This document shows positions 7,611 through 14,943 of a stretch of DNA of 14,943 nt, in pieces. This stretch comes from an uncultured beta proteobacterium (GTDB lineage Bacteria; Pseudomonadota; Gammaproteobacteria; Burkholderiales; Burkholderiaceae), in assembly GCA_903892315.1 (NCBI GenBank), contig CAITHY010000108.1, positions 1-14,943 of the forward strand, read 5' to 3'. Both the position numbers and the translations under genes were made by a program. The notes under the pieces were generated by a model. It saw nothing but the letters and a program-made list of their open reading frames with translations. It was not told the origin of the DNA and ran no database searches. Within the stretch, counting starts at the first letter, position 1; every line of letters starts with the position of its first letter.

Positions 7611-9281
7611 TTACATAGACGCGTAGTTAGGGCCACCACCACCTTCTGGCGTTACCCAGATGATGTTTTGTGTTGGGTCTTTAATGTCGCAGGTTTTGCA
7701 ATGAACGCAGTTCTGCGAATTGATTTGCAAGCGCGGCTTGCCATCCGCCTCAACGTATTCATAAACACCAGCAGGGCAGTAGCGTTGCTCAGGACCTGCA
7801 TAAGTCTTTAGATTGATATCTGCCGGTACAGAATCATTCTTCAAGGTTAAGTGGATCGGTTGATTCTCGGCATGGTTGGTGTTGGAGATAAATACGGAAG
7901 ACAGGCGATCAAACGTGATCTTGCCATCGGGTTTTGGGTAATCAATCGGCTTGTGCTGAGCGGCAGGCTCAAGACATTCATGGTCTGCGTGCTTTAGATG
8001 GATTGTCCACGGCATATTGCCACCTAATACCTTTTGCTCTAGCCCGACCATCAAAGTTCCAAGGTAGAGTCCTTTAGACATCCATGGCTTGAAGTTGCGT
8101 GCTTGATTGAGTTCGGTATGCAACCAACTATTTTGAAATGCGGTTGGATATGCAGATAGAACATCTTCTGAACGATTTTCATTAATGGCTGCTACTGCTG
8201 CTTCAGCAGCAAGCATGCCAGTCTTAATTGCTGCATGACTACCTTTGATGCGTGAGGCATTGAGGAAGCCAGCATCACAACCAATTAGTGCGCCACCAGG
8301 AAATACAGTCTGAGGAAGGCTATTTAATCCTCCAGCAGTGAGTGCACGTGCGCCATAAGCGATACGTTTACCACCTTCAAAGGTTTCACGAATCTTCGGA
8401 TGCAATTTATAGCGTTGGAATTCTTCAAAAGGAGACAGGTAGGGGTTCTTATAGGAAAGACCAACCACTAAACCAACTGCAACCTTGTTATCACCAAGGT
8501 GGTAGAGGAAGGAGCCACCATAGGTATCACTTTCTAAGGGCCAGCCGGCGGTATGTACGACCAGGCCAGGCTTGCTCTTGGAAGGCTCCACTTCCCATAA
8601 CTCTTTAATGCCAATGCCATAACTCTGAGGATCTGCATCTTTATCTAAAGCAAACTTTGCAATCAGTTGTTTACCGAGATGGCCGCGTGAGCCTTCGGCG
8701 AAGAGGGTGTATTTACCGCGTAACTCCATACCAAGCTGAAACTGATCGGTTGGATTACCTTCTTTATCTAGACCCATTGAACCAGTAATGACTCCGCATA
8801 CTGCACCTTGCTCGTTATACAGAATTTCTGCAGCAGGGAAGCCTGGGAATATTTCAACACCGAGATTCTCAGCTTGTTGCCCTAGCCAGCGAGTTACATT
8901 AGCGAGACTGACGATGTAGTTACCTTCATTCTTGAAGCAGTGTGGCAGCAACCAGTTTGGAACCTGGTATGAGTTATCGCTGGTTAAGAATAGAAATTGA
9001 TCTTGTGTGACTGGAGTATCCAGTGGGGCACCCAATTCTTTCCAATCAGGAAATAATTCAGTGAGTGCCTTGGGATCCATTACGGCACCAGAAAGAATGT
9101 GGGCTCCGATTTCAGAGCCTTTTTCTAGGACGCAAACGCTAATTTCTGTTCCCGAGGAGTTGGCTAATTGCTTGGCTTTAATAGCGGCCGACAATCCTGC
9201 AGGACCACCCCCGACAATGACGAGGTCATAGTCCATAGAGTCTCTGGGACCAAATTGCGCTACCAGCTCTGCAGAATTCAT
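7611..9281 (-). CDS. Electron-transfer flavoprotein:ubiquinone oxidoreductase (ETF-QO)
   Basis: This 556-residue protein has the usual ETF-QO length and layout. An N-terminal FAD dinucleotide fold has [13 protein letters not shown] at 21-33, followed by the central quinone-binding/membrane-surface region. A C-terminal 4Fe-4S domain has ligands Cys502, Cys525, Cys528 and Cys531 (the last three in CVHCKTC). It takes electrons from reduced ETF and passes them to ubiquinone at the inner membrane, serving acyl-CoA dehydrogenases such as the GcdH at 2027-3211. The ATG at 9281 is supported by GGAG at 9289-9292 (minus strand), seven bases upstream. A second in-frame Met sits at residue 16 just before the FAD fold, but no Shine-Dalgarno case favours it. 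It is the first gene of a four-gene operon with 2-bp gaps or overlaps. Confidence 0.97.
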   Translation of the reverse strand: MNSAELVAQFGPRDSMDYDLVIVGGGPAGLSAAIKAKQLANSSGTEISVCVLEKGSEIGAHILSGAVMDPKALTELFPDWKELGAPLDTPVTQDQFLFLTSDNSYQVPNWLLPHCFKNEGNYIVSLANVTRWLGQQAENLGVEIFPGFPAAEILYNEQGAVCGVITGSMGLDKEGNPTDQFQLGMELRGKYTLFAEGSRGHLGKQLIAKFALDKDADPQSYGIGIKELWEVEPSKSKPGLVVHTAGWPLESDTYGGSFLYHLGDNKVAVGLVVGLSYKNPYLSPFEEFQRYKLHPKIRETFEGGKRIAYGARALTAGGLNSLPQTVFPGGALIGCDAGFLNASRIKGSHAAIKTGMLAAEAAVAAINENRSEDVLSAYPTAFQNSWLHTELNQARNFKPWMSKGLYLGTLMVGLEQKVLGGNMPWTIHLKHADHECLEPAAQHKPIDYPKPDGKITFDRLSSVFISNTNHAENQPIHLTLKNDSVPADINLKTYAGPEQRYCPAGVYEYVEADGKPRLQINSQNCVHCKTCDIKDPTQNIIWVTPEGGGGPNYASM

Positions 9282-9439
9282 TCAATTTCTCCGAAATTTC
9301 TTAAAAAATGGGGCATTTAAGCCCTCTTAGTTTAGTTCTAACTGACAAAAGCCGAATTAGTGCCAAGACCGCCAGGCCTGCACGTCTTAAGCGTTATGAT
9401 TGCTTTTTTACCCTTTTTGGCAATATTAGGACAAAAGTT
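9282..9439. promoter_or_regulatory. Divergent promoter region between ETF-QO and the CoA-transferase genes
   Basis: This 158-bp gap separates two divergent operons. For the plus-strand CoA-transferase transcript the best -10 is TATGAT at 9395-9400 (one mismatch from consensus), giving a leader of about 33 bases with the AGGA ribosome-binding site at 9428-9431; no matching -35 is evident. For the minus strand I see a TTAAAT-like element within a small GGGC-ATTTAA-GCCC inverted repeat near 9311-9325, with no well-spaced -35. The inverted repeat could be an operator, but its arms are only 4 bp. Confidence 0.35.
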
Positions 9440-10141
9440 ATGAATAAAACTTACCCATCGGCAGTGGATGCCTTGCGGGATATCTTAAAAGACGGACAAA
9501 AATTGGCGGTTGGCGGTTTTGGTCTTTGCGGCATTCCTGAGGCGTTGATTCAGGCGGTAAAGGATCTGGGTGCACAGAACCTCACTGCAATTGCCAATAA
9601 CGCTGGAGTAGACGGCTTTGGTTTGGGTTTATTGCTTAACTCACGTCAAGTAAAAAAAATGGTTGCCTCTTATGTTGGCGAGAACAAAGAATTCGAACGT
9701 CAGTATTTAGCTGGTGAGTTGGAATTGGAATTTACACCGCAGGGAACTTTGGCCGAAAAATTGCGCGCCGGCGGTTGTGGTATTCCAGCTTTCTATACCA
9801 AAACTGGTGTTGGTACATTGGTTGCTGATGGTAAGGAAGAAAAAACATTTGATGGCGAGAAATACATCATGGAGCGTTCTATCGTTTCAGATATCTCTTT
9901 AGTAAAAGCTTGGAAAGCCGATAAATCAGGTAACTTGGTTTACCGCTATACAGCACGTAACTTTAATCCAGTGGTTGCAATGGCTGGCAAGATTACTGTT
10001 GCTGAAGTGGAAGAGATTGTCGAGAACGGCAAGCTACATCCAGATGAGATTCATACGCCTGGCATCTATGTGCACCGCTTAGTACTGCATAAGACGCCAG
10101 AAAAGCGTATTGAGCAGCGCACCTTGACTGCCAAAGCGTAA
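9440..10141 (+). CDS. scoA: 3-oxoacid CoA-transferase subunit A (SCOT-type)
   Basis: This 233-residue alpha subunit of a family I CoA transferase carries the motifs [10 protein letters not shown] (25-34), [12 protein letters not shown] (52-63) and [19 protein letters not shown] (102-120). With the downstream beta subunit it moves CoA between succinyl-CoA (or another donor) and a 3-oxoacid such as acetoacetate. The start is set at the ATG at 9440 because AGGA at 9428-9431 lies eight bases upstream and the family N-terminus begins here. The frame remains open back to an ATG at 9308, but those 44 extra codons encode a basic stretch unlike the family. The SCOT name fits the sequence best; AtoDA- or glutarate-type substrates cannot be excluded. 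Confidence 0.94.
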   Translation: MNKTYPSAVDALRDILKDGQKLAVGGFGLCGIPEALIQAVKDLGAQNLTAIANNAGVDGFGLGLLLNSRQVKKMVASYVGENKEFERQYLAGELELEFTPQGTLAEKLRAGGCGIPAFYTKTGVGTLVADGKEEKTFDGEKYIMERSIVSDISLVKAWKADKSGNLVYRYTARNFNPVVAMAGKITVAEVEEIVENGKLHPDEIHTPGIYVHRLVLHKTPEKRIEQRTLTAKA

Positions 10142-10209
10142 CTCCCCAACGGAAAACAATAGAGCAGCAACAAAACAGAACACTTAGCAGAATACTTAGG
10201 AAGATCGAA

Positions 10210-10860
10210 ATGCCTTGGACTAGAGATGAAATGGCAGCGCGTGCTGCTAAAGAATTAAAAGATGGTTACTACGTGAATCTGGGCATTGGTATGCCTACTT
10301 TGGTGGCGAACCATGTGCCAAAAGATATGGAAGTATGGCTTCAGTCTGAAAATGGTTTATTGGGTATTGGACCATTTCCAACCGAAGAAACGATTGATGC
10401 GGACTTAATCAATGCTGGGAAGCAAACGATTACCACTTTGCCTGGTTCATCCATTTTCTCTTCCGCTGACTCATTTGGAATGATTCGTGGCGGAAAGATT
10501 AATATTGCGATCTTGGGAGCAATGCAAGTCAGTGAACATGGTGATTTGGCCAACTGGATGATTCCAGGAAAAATGGTCAAAGGTATGGGCGGCGCAATGG
10601 ATTTGGTTGCTGGCGTAAAGCATGTTGTCGTATTGATGGAGCACGTTGCCAAGAAAAAAGATGGCACTGAAGAGCTCAAAATTTTGCCTAAGTGCACTTT
10701 GCCTCTAACCGGTGTAGGTGTTATTAGCCAGATCATTACTGACCTTTGTGTTCTTGATATCACTCCTAAGGGTTTGAAATTGACTGAATTGGCTCCAGGC
10801 GTGACTAAAGAAGAAGTGATTGCTAAAACAGGAGCCCCTGTTGACACAACAGGTTTCTAA
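10210..10860 (+). CDS. scoB: 3-oxoacid CoA-transferase subunit B (SCOT-type)
   Basis: This 216-residue beta subunit contains the catalytic motif [10 protein letters not shown], with Glu47 as the residue that forms the glutamyl-CoA thioester intermediate. Other family blocks are [18 protein letters not shown] (19-36), [23 protein letters not shown] and [19 protein letters not shown]. The ATG at 10210 is preceded by AGGAAGAT, a good ribosome-binding site. It lies 68 bp after scoA, a longer gap than usual for this pair but with no terminator or promoter that I can see, so one transcript is likely. The last codons hold a perfect inverted repeat, described separately. Confidence 0.95.
   Translation: MPWTRDEMAARAAKELKDGYYVNLGIGMPTLVANHVPKDMEVWLQSENGLLGIGPFPTEETIDADLINAGKQTITTLPGSSIFSSADSFGMIRGGKINIAILGAMQVSEHGDLANWMIPGKMVKGMGGAMDLVAGVKHVVVLMEHVAKKKDGTEELKILPKCTLPLTGVGVISQIITDLCVLDITPKGLKLTELAPGVTKEEVIAKTGAPVDTTGF
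10837..10853 (+). repeat. Inverted repeat at the 3' end of scoB, possible weak terminator
   Basis: CCTGTTG-ACA-CAACAGG forms a perfect 7-bp stem with a 3-base loop inside the last codons of scoB, followed by TTTCTAAT across the stop codon. The U-tract is short, so at most it is a weak or partial terminator, or a 3'-end stabilising hairpin, before the next gene 35 bp downstream. Confidence 0.4.
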
Positions 10861-10895
10861 TCAGCGTCACCAATTAATGGAATAATGGGATCACC

Positions 10896-12767
10896 ATGTC
10901 TGGCTCCCATCATTTCCATTCGAAGCCATCTAAACCCCAGAACCAGTCTGGGGTTGATCCTTCCTTACATGCCCATAAAAAGGGCGATGCGCAGCATACC
11001 CATAGCAAGCAAGTTTCAAATCAAAACCTTCTCTTAATTGCCTTAGTACTGACTTTAGGTTTTTCAGGGGTCGAGGGTGCTGCCGCCTATTTTGCTAATT
11101 CACTGGCACTGATTTCTGATGCCGGCCATATGGTGACCGATGCTGCAGCTCTAGGCTTAGCACTTCTGGCTCAAATTATTTCTCGTCGCCCACCATCTCC
11201 AAAGCATTCATTTGGTTTTGGTCGTGCTGAGGCACTAGCAGCATTCGTCAATAGCATTGCAATGCTGGCTTTAGTTTTATGGATCGTCATTGAGGCAGTC
11301 AGTCGTTTTGCTAATCCCCATAAGGTGGATGGCTTGACTGTTACGGTCGTAGCTGCAATTGGCCTTCTGATGAACGTTGTTGTGGCATGGGTTCTGTCTC
11401 GCGATAAGAAAAGCGTTAATACCCGTGCAGCGCTGGTTCATGTCATGGGCGATCTACTGGGATCAGTGGCCGCATTGATTGCCGGTGTCGTGATCCAATT
11501 CACTGGCTGGATGCCAATTGATGCCATTCTCTCTATCTTGGTATCTCTGCTTATTCTTAAGTCCACTATCTCGATTCTGCATGAGTCCTATCATTTCTTA
11601 ATGGAGGGCGTACCTCTTCACATTGACTACTTACAGGTAGGGACTGATTTAAAGAATATTCCAGGCGTGCTGGCAGTACATGATCTGCACGTCTGGGAAA
11701 TGACCCCTAGCTTTCCGGCATTGATTGGCCATATTGAAATTGCTGAAATGAAAGAGTGGCCAGAAATTATGGCCAGAATTAATGCGATGCTCTTGGATAA
11801 GCACGGCATTGATCACGTGACATTGCAACCAGAAGAGGTGGGCGATGATCACGATCATGAGCATAATGAAAGTCATCAGATCCACAATGAAGCTCAGGCA
11901 GCAAATATATTTCATGATGGCGAAACCTTTTATGTAGATTGCTCTAGCGGAGAATCAACTCACCGCATGGCTTATCACGCCTGGGGAAATCCCGGCAATA
12001 AAGTATTACTGTGCGTTCATGGCTTAACAAGACGGGGTAGCGACTTTAAGACGCTCGCGCTGGCGATGTGTAAAGACTATTACGTTGTATGTCCCGATGT
12101 AGTAGGTAGAGGCGATTCAGATCGTCTCAGCAATCCAATGCTCTATGCTGTTCCGCAGTACGTTTCAGATATGGCTGCGCTAGTAAAAAAACTTGGCGTT
12201 ACTCAGGTGGACTGGTTTGGTACATCAATGGGTGGTCTCATTGGCATGGTCTATGCCGCAATGCCAAAATCACCCATACGTAAAATGATCATCAATGATG
12301 TAGGGCCTAGAATTGAGCCGGAGGCAATTAAACGCCTGGGCTCATATGTTGGTCAGGCATTTAGTTTCTCAGATCGTGCTGAAGCACTTCAGCGCTTAAA
12401 TGAAATCTGCGCCACGTTTGGTGAGCACACTCCGCAAGAATGGGAGACTTATAACGGTCCTATGTTGGTTCAGAAGGATGGTAAGTGGATCATGCATTAC
12501 GACCCAGATATCTCGGTGCCGTTTGCCTCTATCAATCCCATCATGGCTAAAGCGGGCGAGATGGCGATGTGGCATGCCTTTAAGCAAATTCATATACCGA
12601 TGCTGATAGTGCGAGGTGGTATCTCTGACTTGCTTTCTGCTGCCACAGTCGCAGAGATGTGCAAAGTCAATCCTCAGGCACGCAGTATTGAGATTCCCAA
12701 TGTGGGACATGCGCCCGCGTTTGTAAAACCAGAGCAGATTGCTTTGGCAAAAGAATTCTTCAGTTAA
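10896..12767 (+). CDS. Fusion of a CDF zinc transporter and an alpha/beta hydrolase
   Basis: This uninterrupted 623-codon ORF joins two complete families. Residues 1-40 are a His-rich cytoplasmic tail. Residues about 44-226 hold six transmembrane segments of a cation diffusion facilitator with HxxxD metal sites in helix 2 (His78/Asp82) and helix 5 (His182/Asp186), the 2-His/2-Asp pattern of zinc-selective exporters such as ZitB. Residues about 228-311 are the CDF cytoplasmic domain. A His-rich linker follows at 318-333. Residues about 345-623 are an alpha/beta hydrolase with oxyanion segment CVHG, nucleophile Ser444 in GTSMGG, acid Asp578 in ISDLL and His605 in NVGHAP. The hydrolase resembles a stand-alone betaproteobacterial family of unknown substrate. 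The ATG at 10896 has GGGA five bases upstream. No in-frame ATG exists between about residues 298 and 358, and the only GTG candidate near the junction (11838) has a poorly spaced purine run. The hydrolase should face the cytoplasm. Confidence 0.9.
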   Translation: MSGSHHFHSKPSKPQNQSGVDPSLHAHKKGDAQHTHSKQVSNQNLLLIALVLTLGFSGVEGAAAYFANSLALISDAGHMVTDAAALGLALLAQIISRRPPSPKHSFGFGRAEALAAFVNSIAMLALVLWIVIEAVSRFANPHKVDGLTVTVVAAIGLLMNVVVAWVLSRDKKSVNTRAALVHVMGDLLGSVAALIAGVVIQFTGWMPIDAILSILVSLLILKSTISILHESYHFLMEGVPLHIDYLQVGTDLKNIPGVLAVHDLHVWEMTPSFPALIGHIEIAEMKEWPEIMARINAMLLDKHGIDHVTLQPEEVGDDHDHEHNESHQIHNEAQAANIFHDGETFYVDCSSGESTHRMAYHAWGNPGNKVLLCVHGLTRRGSDFKTLALAMCKDYYVVCPDVVGRGDSDRLSNPMLYAVPQYVSDMAALVKKLGVTQVDWFGTSMGGLIGMVYAAMPKSPIRKMIINDVGPRIEPEAIKRLGSYVGQAFSFSDRAEALQRLNEICATFGEHTPQEWETYNGPMLVQKDGKWIMHYDPDISVPFASINPIMAKAGEMAMWHAFKQIHIPMLIVRGGISDLLSAATVAEMCKVNPQARSIEIPNVGHAPAFVKPEQIALAKEFFS

Positions 12768-12794
12768 TTATTTCTTAAGCACTCTACATTGCCA

Positions 12795-14828
12795 ATGGCA
12801 AATGCGCCCAGCAATTCATTAAAAGAGTCAGTATTCGTAGATGCCTGGTATGGTGAGCCGGCAGAATTGCATGCAGCTGGCGTATTGCAAATATTGCAGT
12901 CTCTCAATCTAGATGAGGCGACATTAACTGCTGCAAGCAATATTGCACGCACTCACGGCAAAGAGGCTCTCACCAAGCTCATCGGTGAGGAGCCTGCGAA
13001 ATTGCTCATTGGTTATCGCGGCTTACGTCAAGCGCAGGCAAAGCTAGTTCGTGGGGATGGCGGTTTAAGTGTGACCGGGCAAGAAGAAATGTTACGCAAA
13101 ATGCTATTGGCATTTGGTGATGACTTACGGGTAGTGCTCATCTATCTCGCTTCTCGCTTGCAGACCTTGCGCTGGATCACACAACAGAAGATCGAGATGC
13201 CTGCAGCTTGGGCTCAAGAGATCCTGAATATCGACGCCTCATTGGCGAATCGTTTGGGTATATGGCAAATGAAGTGGGAGATGGAGGACTTGGCTTTTCG
13301 AACGCTCTCGCCGCAGACTTATCGTGAAATTGCCAAGATGTTAGATGCCAAGCGTATTGAGCGCCAATCATTTATTAATCACATCGTTTTGCAACTACAA
13401 GAAGAATTAAAGGCTGCACAGATCGACGGTGAAGTACTTGGCAGACCAAAGCATATCTATAGCATCTGGAAAAAGATGGAAGGCAAGTCGCTGGACTTTG
13501 CCAATCTTTATGATGTCAGGGCATTTCGGGTGCTCGTTGCCGATGTTAAATCTTGCTACGCCGTATTGGGAATCGTCCATAACGTCTGGCAGCCTGTGCC
13601 TCGAGAGTTTGATGATTACATCGCACGCCCTAAGCCAAACGGATATCAGTCCCTCCACACGGTTGTGATGAATGAGGACGGTACTTCATTTGAAATCCAA
13701 GTTCGCACACAAGAAATGCATCAGCAAGCTGAGTATGGTTTGGCTGCGCACTGGCGCTATAAAGAAGGCGCATACGCAGGCATGGCCACGCCGCCCAATC
13801 CTGTAAAAACCAATAAGCCCAGCCTCAATCATCAGCAAGGCACTCATAGCGCAGAGGTTGCCTATGAAAGACAAATCGCTTGGGCTCGCCAACTCATCTC
13901 CTGGAAAGAAGATGCATGGGAGCAACTTAAGCACCATGAGATTGATGATCATATTTATGTCCTCACTCCATTGGGGAAAGTAATTTCCCTGGAAAAGGGC
14001 TCTACGCCTATTGACTTTGCTTATGCGGTACATACCAATCTTGGGCACCGCTGTAGGGGTGCGCGTGTCGATGGCGCAATGGTTCCGCTTGAGACTGCGT
14101 TGAAGAATGGGCAAACCATTGAAATCATTGCAGTCAAGCACGGTGGGCCATCACGTGATTGGATTAGTCCCGATAAGCACTACATACGCTCTCAAAGGGC
14201 GCGTCAACGAGTGCGCGCTTGGTTTAATGCGCTTGATGACGAAGAGGCCGGGCAGTCTGGAAAGGTGGCGGAGGGGAAGGCTGAAGCTACTACCGAATTA
14301 AAGACTTCAGCAGCTCCACCTGAAATCGTTTTGCGCAATAGTAGTCATAAAGCGGGGCGGGGTGGCGATGTTTTGGTGGTTGGGGTGGATTCATTATTGA
14401 CCCAGCTCGCGCGCTGCTGTCGACCTGTTCCACCAGACACCATTGCAGGATTTGTGACGCAAGGTAGGGGCGTTTCTATTCACCGCCGCTCATGCAAAAC
14501 CTTTAGGGGATTGCTTGAGAGAGCGCCTGAGCGAGTGATTCAAACGGCTTGGACTGCTTCTGCTGCAGATCCGGTGGTCAATCTAGAGCAAAAACGTGTG
14601 TTTCCGGCCGATTTAGTGGTCACTGGCCTGGATCGCCCAGAGTTAATGAGGGAGCTCTTTGAAATTCTGACTAGGCAGGGAGTGCACGTGATTGATTTGC
14701 GTAAATCTGCCAAAAAAGGCCTTGCCCAGATCCTTCTCACAATAGAAGTGAAGGACTCTGAAGTGCTTCGAGTGGTGCAAAACAGCTTAGAAGAGGTCAA
14801 AGGGGTCACCCAAGTGCGCCGCCGGTGA
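12795..14828 (+). CDS. relA: RelA-type (p)ppGpp synthetase
   Basis: This 677-residue long RSH protein is shorter than E. coli RelA (about 744). The N-terminal HD hydrolase region (about 25-150) lacks the HDxxED motif, and the expected KLADRL Asp is replaced in YLASRL, so hydrolysis is unlikely. The synthetase domain (about 188-325) keeps YDVRAFRV, NGYQSLHT and FEIQVRT, and has EFDD at 271-274, the EXDD form found in monofunctional RelA. A TGS domain (about 385-448), a Cys motif region (RCCRPVPPD, later HRRSC) and a C-terminal ACT domain (about 605-677) follow; these regulate the enzyme on the ribosome. ATG 12795 is preferred over the in-frame TTG at 12789; neither has a clear ribosome-binding site. 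It lies 27 bp after the fusion gene. A separate SpoT would be needed for alarmone breakdown. Confidence 0.95.
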   Translation: MANAPSNSLKESVFVDAWYGEPAELHAAGVLQILQSLNLDEATLTAASNIARTHGKEALTKLIGEEPAKLLIGYRGLRQAQAKLVRGDGGLSVTGQEEMLRKMLLAFGDDLRVVLIYLASRLQTLRWITQQKIEMPAAWAQEILNIDASLANRLGIWQMKWEMEDLAFRTLSPQTYREIAKMLDAKRIERQSFINHIVLQLQEELKAAQIDGEVLGRPKHIYSIWKKMEGKSLDFANLYDVRAFRVLVADVKSCYAVLGIVHNVWQPVPREFDDYIARPKPNGYQSLHTVVMNEDGTSFEIQVRTQEMHQQAEYGLAAHWRYKEGAYAGMATPPNPVKTNKPSLNHQQGTHSAEVAYERQIAWARQLISWKEDAWEQLKHHEIDDHIYVLTPLGKVISLEKGSTPIDFAYAVHTNLGHRCRGARVDGAMVPLETALKNGQTIEIIAVKHGGPSRDWISPDKHYIRSQRARQRVRAWFNALDDEEAGQSGKVAEGKAEATTELKTSAAPPEIVLRNSSHKAGRGGDVLVVGVDSLLTQLARCCRPVPPDTIAGFVTQGRGVSIHRRSCKTFRGLLERAPERVIQTAWTASAADPVVNLEQKRVFPADLVVTGLDRPELMRELFEILTRQGVHVIDLRKSAKKGLAQILLTIEVKDSEVLRVVQNSLEEVKGVTQVRRR

Positions 14829-14846
14829 TAAACTCTATGGCTGTAT

Positions 14847-14923
14847 AGGCTCGTAGCTCAGCTGGTTAGAGCACCACCTTGACATGGTGGGGGTCGTTGG
14901 TTCGAGTCCAATCGAGCCTACCA
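14847..14923 (+). tRNA. tRNA-Val (anticodon GAC)
   Basis: This is a complete 77-base cloverleaf. The acceptor stem AGGCTCG pairs with CGAGCCT, the D stem GCTC with GAGC, and the anticodon stem CCACC with GGTGG around loop TTGACAT (anticodon GAC at 14881-14883). The variable loop is five bases, and the T arm GTTGG-TTCGAGT-CCAAT has one G-U pair. Discriminator A and CCA are encoded. It reads valine GUC/GUU codons. It begins 18 bases after the relA stop, so it is either co-transcribed with relA or uses a promoter within the end of relA. Confidence 0.97.
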
Positions 14924-14943
14924 ACGAATAGGACCCAAAGCGC
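14924..14943 (+). other. Window edge after tRNA-Val
   Basis: Twenty bases remain after the tRNA. They contain no start codon with a ribosome-binding site. The final CCAAAGCGC could be the left arm of a terminator hairpin, but the rest lies outside the window. Confidence 0.2.

Noticed and set aside
9308..9439. 44-codon N-terminal extension of scoA starting at an ATG at 9308
   Set aside because: The ATG at 9440 has a well-placed AGGA and matches the family N-terminus. The extension is a basic, non-conserved stretch over the divergent promoter region.
10341..10847. 168-codon open frame antisense to scoB
   Set aside because: It lies wholly opposite a conserved enzyme gene, its translation matches no family I know, and no ribosome-binding site or promoter supports it. 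It is a by-product of scoB codon usage.
11838..11840. Internal GTG start that would produce a free hydrolase
   Set aside because: The only purine run (AGAAGAG) abuts the GTG with no spacer, and no in-frame ATG exists between about residues 298 and 358. Internal initiation is not excluded but is not supported.
13686..14141. 151-codon open frame antisense to relA
   Set aside because: It is opposite the conserved synthetase/TGS region of relA, its translation has no recognisable domain and it has no start signals.
14847..14923. tRNA-Val as an integration (att) site for a genomic island
   Set aside because: No integrase, direct repeat of the tRNA 3' end or foreign-looking DNA is visible; the window ends 20 bases after the tRNA, so the downstream side cannot be judged.
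1..14943. CRISPR array, transposon, prophage or toxin-antitoxin module
   Set aside because: No regularly spaced repeats, terminal inverted repeats, transposase, integrase or small toxin/antitoxin pair was found on either strand; almost all bases lie in identified genes.

Overview
The window looks like a chromosomal segment from a betaproteobacterium of the Burkholderiales, most likely Polynucleobacter or a close relative. The reasons are protein sequences typical of that order, moderate base composition (roughly mid-40s % GC by eye), short intergenic gaps, and a relA followed at once by a tRNA-Val gene. The genus is inferred; no 16S or other marker is present. I see no insertion sequence, prophage, integrase, CRISPR array or conjugation gene. 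Nearly every base is assigned to ordinary housekeeping or catabolic genes.

Layout. (1) 1-2011, plus strand: the tail of a truncated gene, probably encoding a membrane protein, then a DUF442 sulfur-transferase-like protein, a hotdog acyl-CoA thioesterase and the rhodanese/P-loop tRNA 2-selenouridine synthase MnmH, all closely spaced. (2) 2027-3211, minus strand: glutaryl-CoA dehydrogenase, convergent with mnmH. (3) 3317-5749, plus strand: a YhhQ/VUT queuosine-precursor transporter, then a YbiT-type ABC-F translation ATPase ending at a clear hairpin terminator. (4) 5787-9281, minus strand: a tight four-gene operon, read from right to left as ETF:ubiquinone oxidoreductase, glyoxalase I, a COG3146 N-acyltransferase and a DUF1289 protein. 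(5) 9440-10860, plus strand: both subunits of a succinyl-CoA:3-ketoacid-type CoA transferase. (6) 10896-14923, plus strand: an unusual single ORF joining a CDF zinc transporter to an alpha/beta hydrolase, then a RelA-type (p)ppGpp synthetase and tRNA-Val(GAC).

How the genes work together. GcdH passes electrons through ETF to ETF-QO and the quinone pool, and its crotonyl-CoA product leads to acetoacetyl-CoA. The CoA transferase interconverts acetoacetate and acetoacetyl-CoA, so three parts of a lysine/glutarate/ketone-body route sit in this window, although in separate transcription units. A second theme is translation: two wobble-base modification functions (MnmH for U34, YhhQ supplying queuosine precursors for G34), a ribosome-associated ABC-F ATPase, RelA and a tRNA.

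The most unusual item is the 623-residue CDF-hydrolase fusion with a His-rich linker. Each half is a recognisable family with an intact catalytic or metal site, and I could find no good internal start that would separate them. Nothing else here looks like an undescribed defence, mobile or signalling system.
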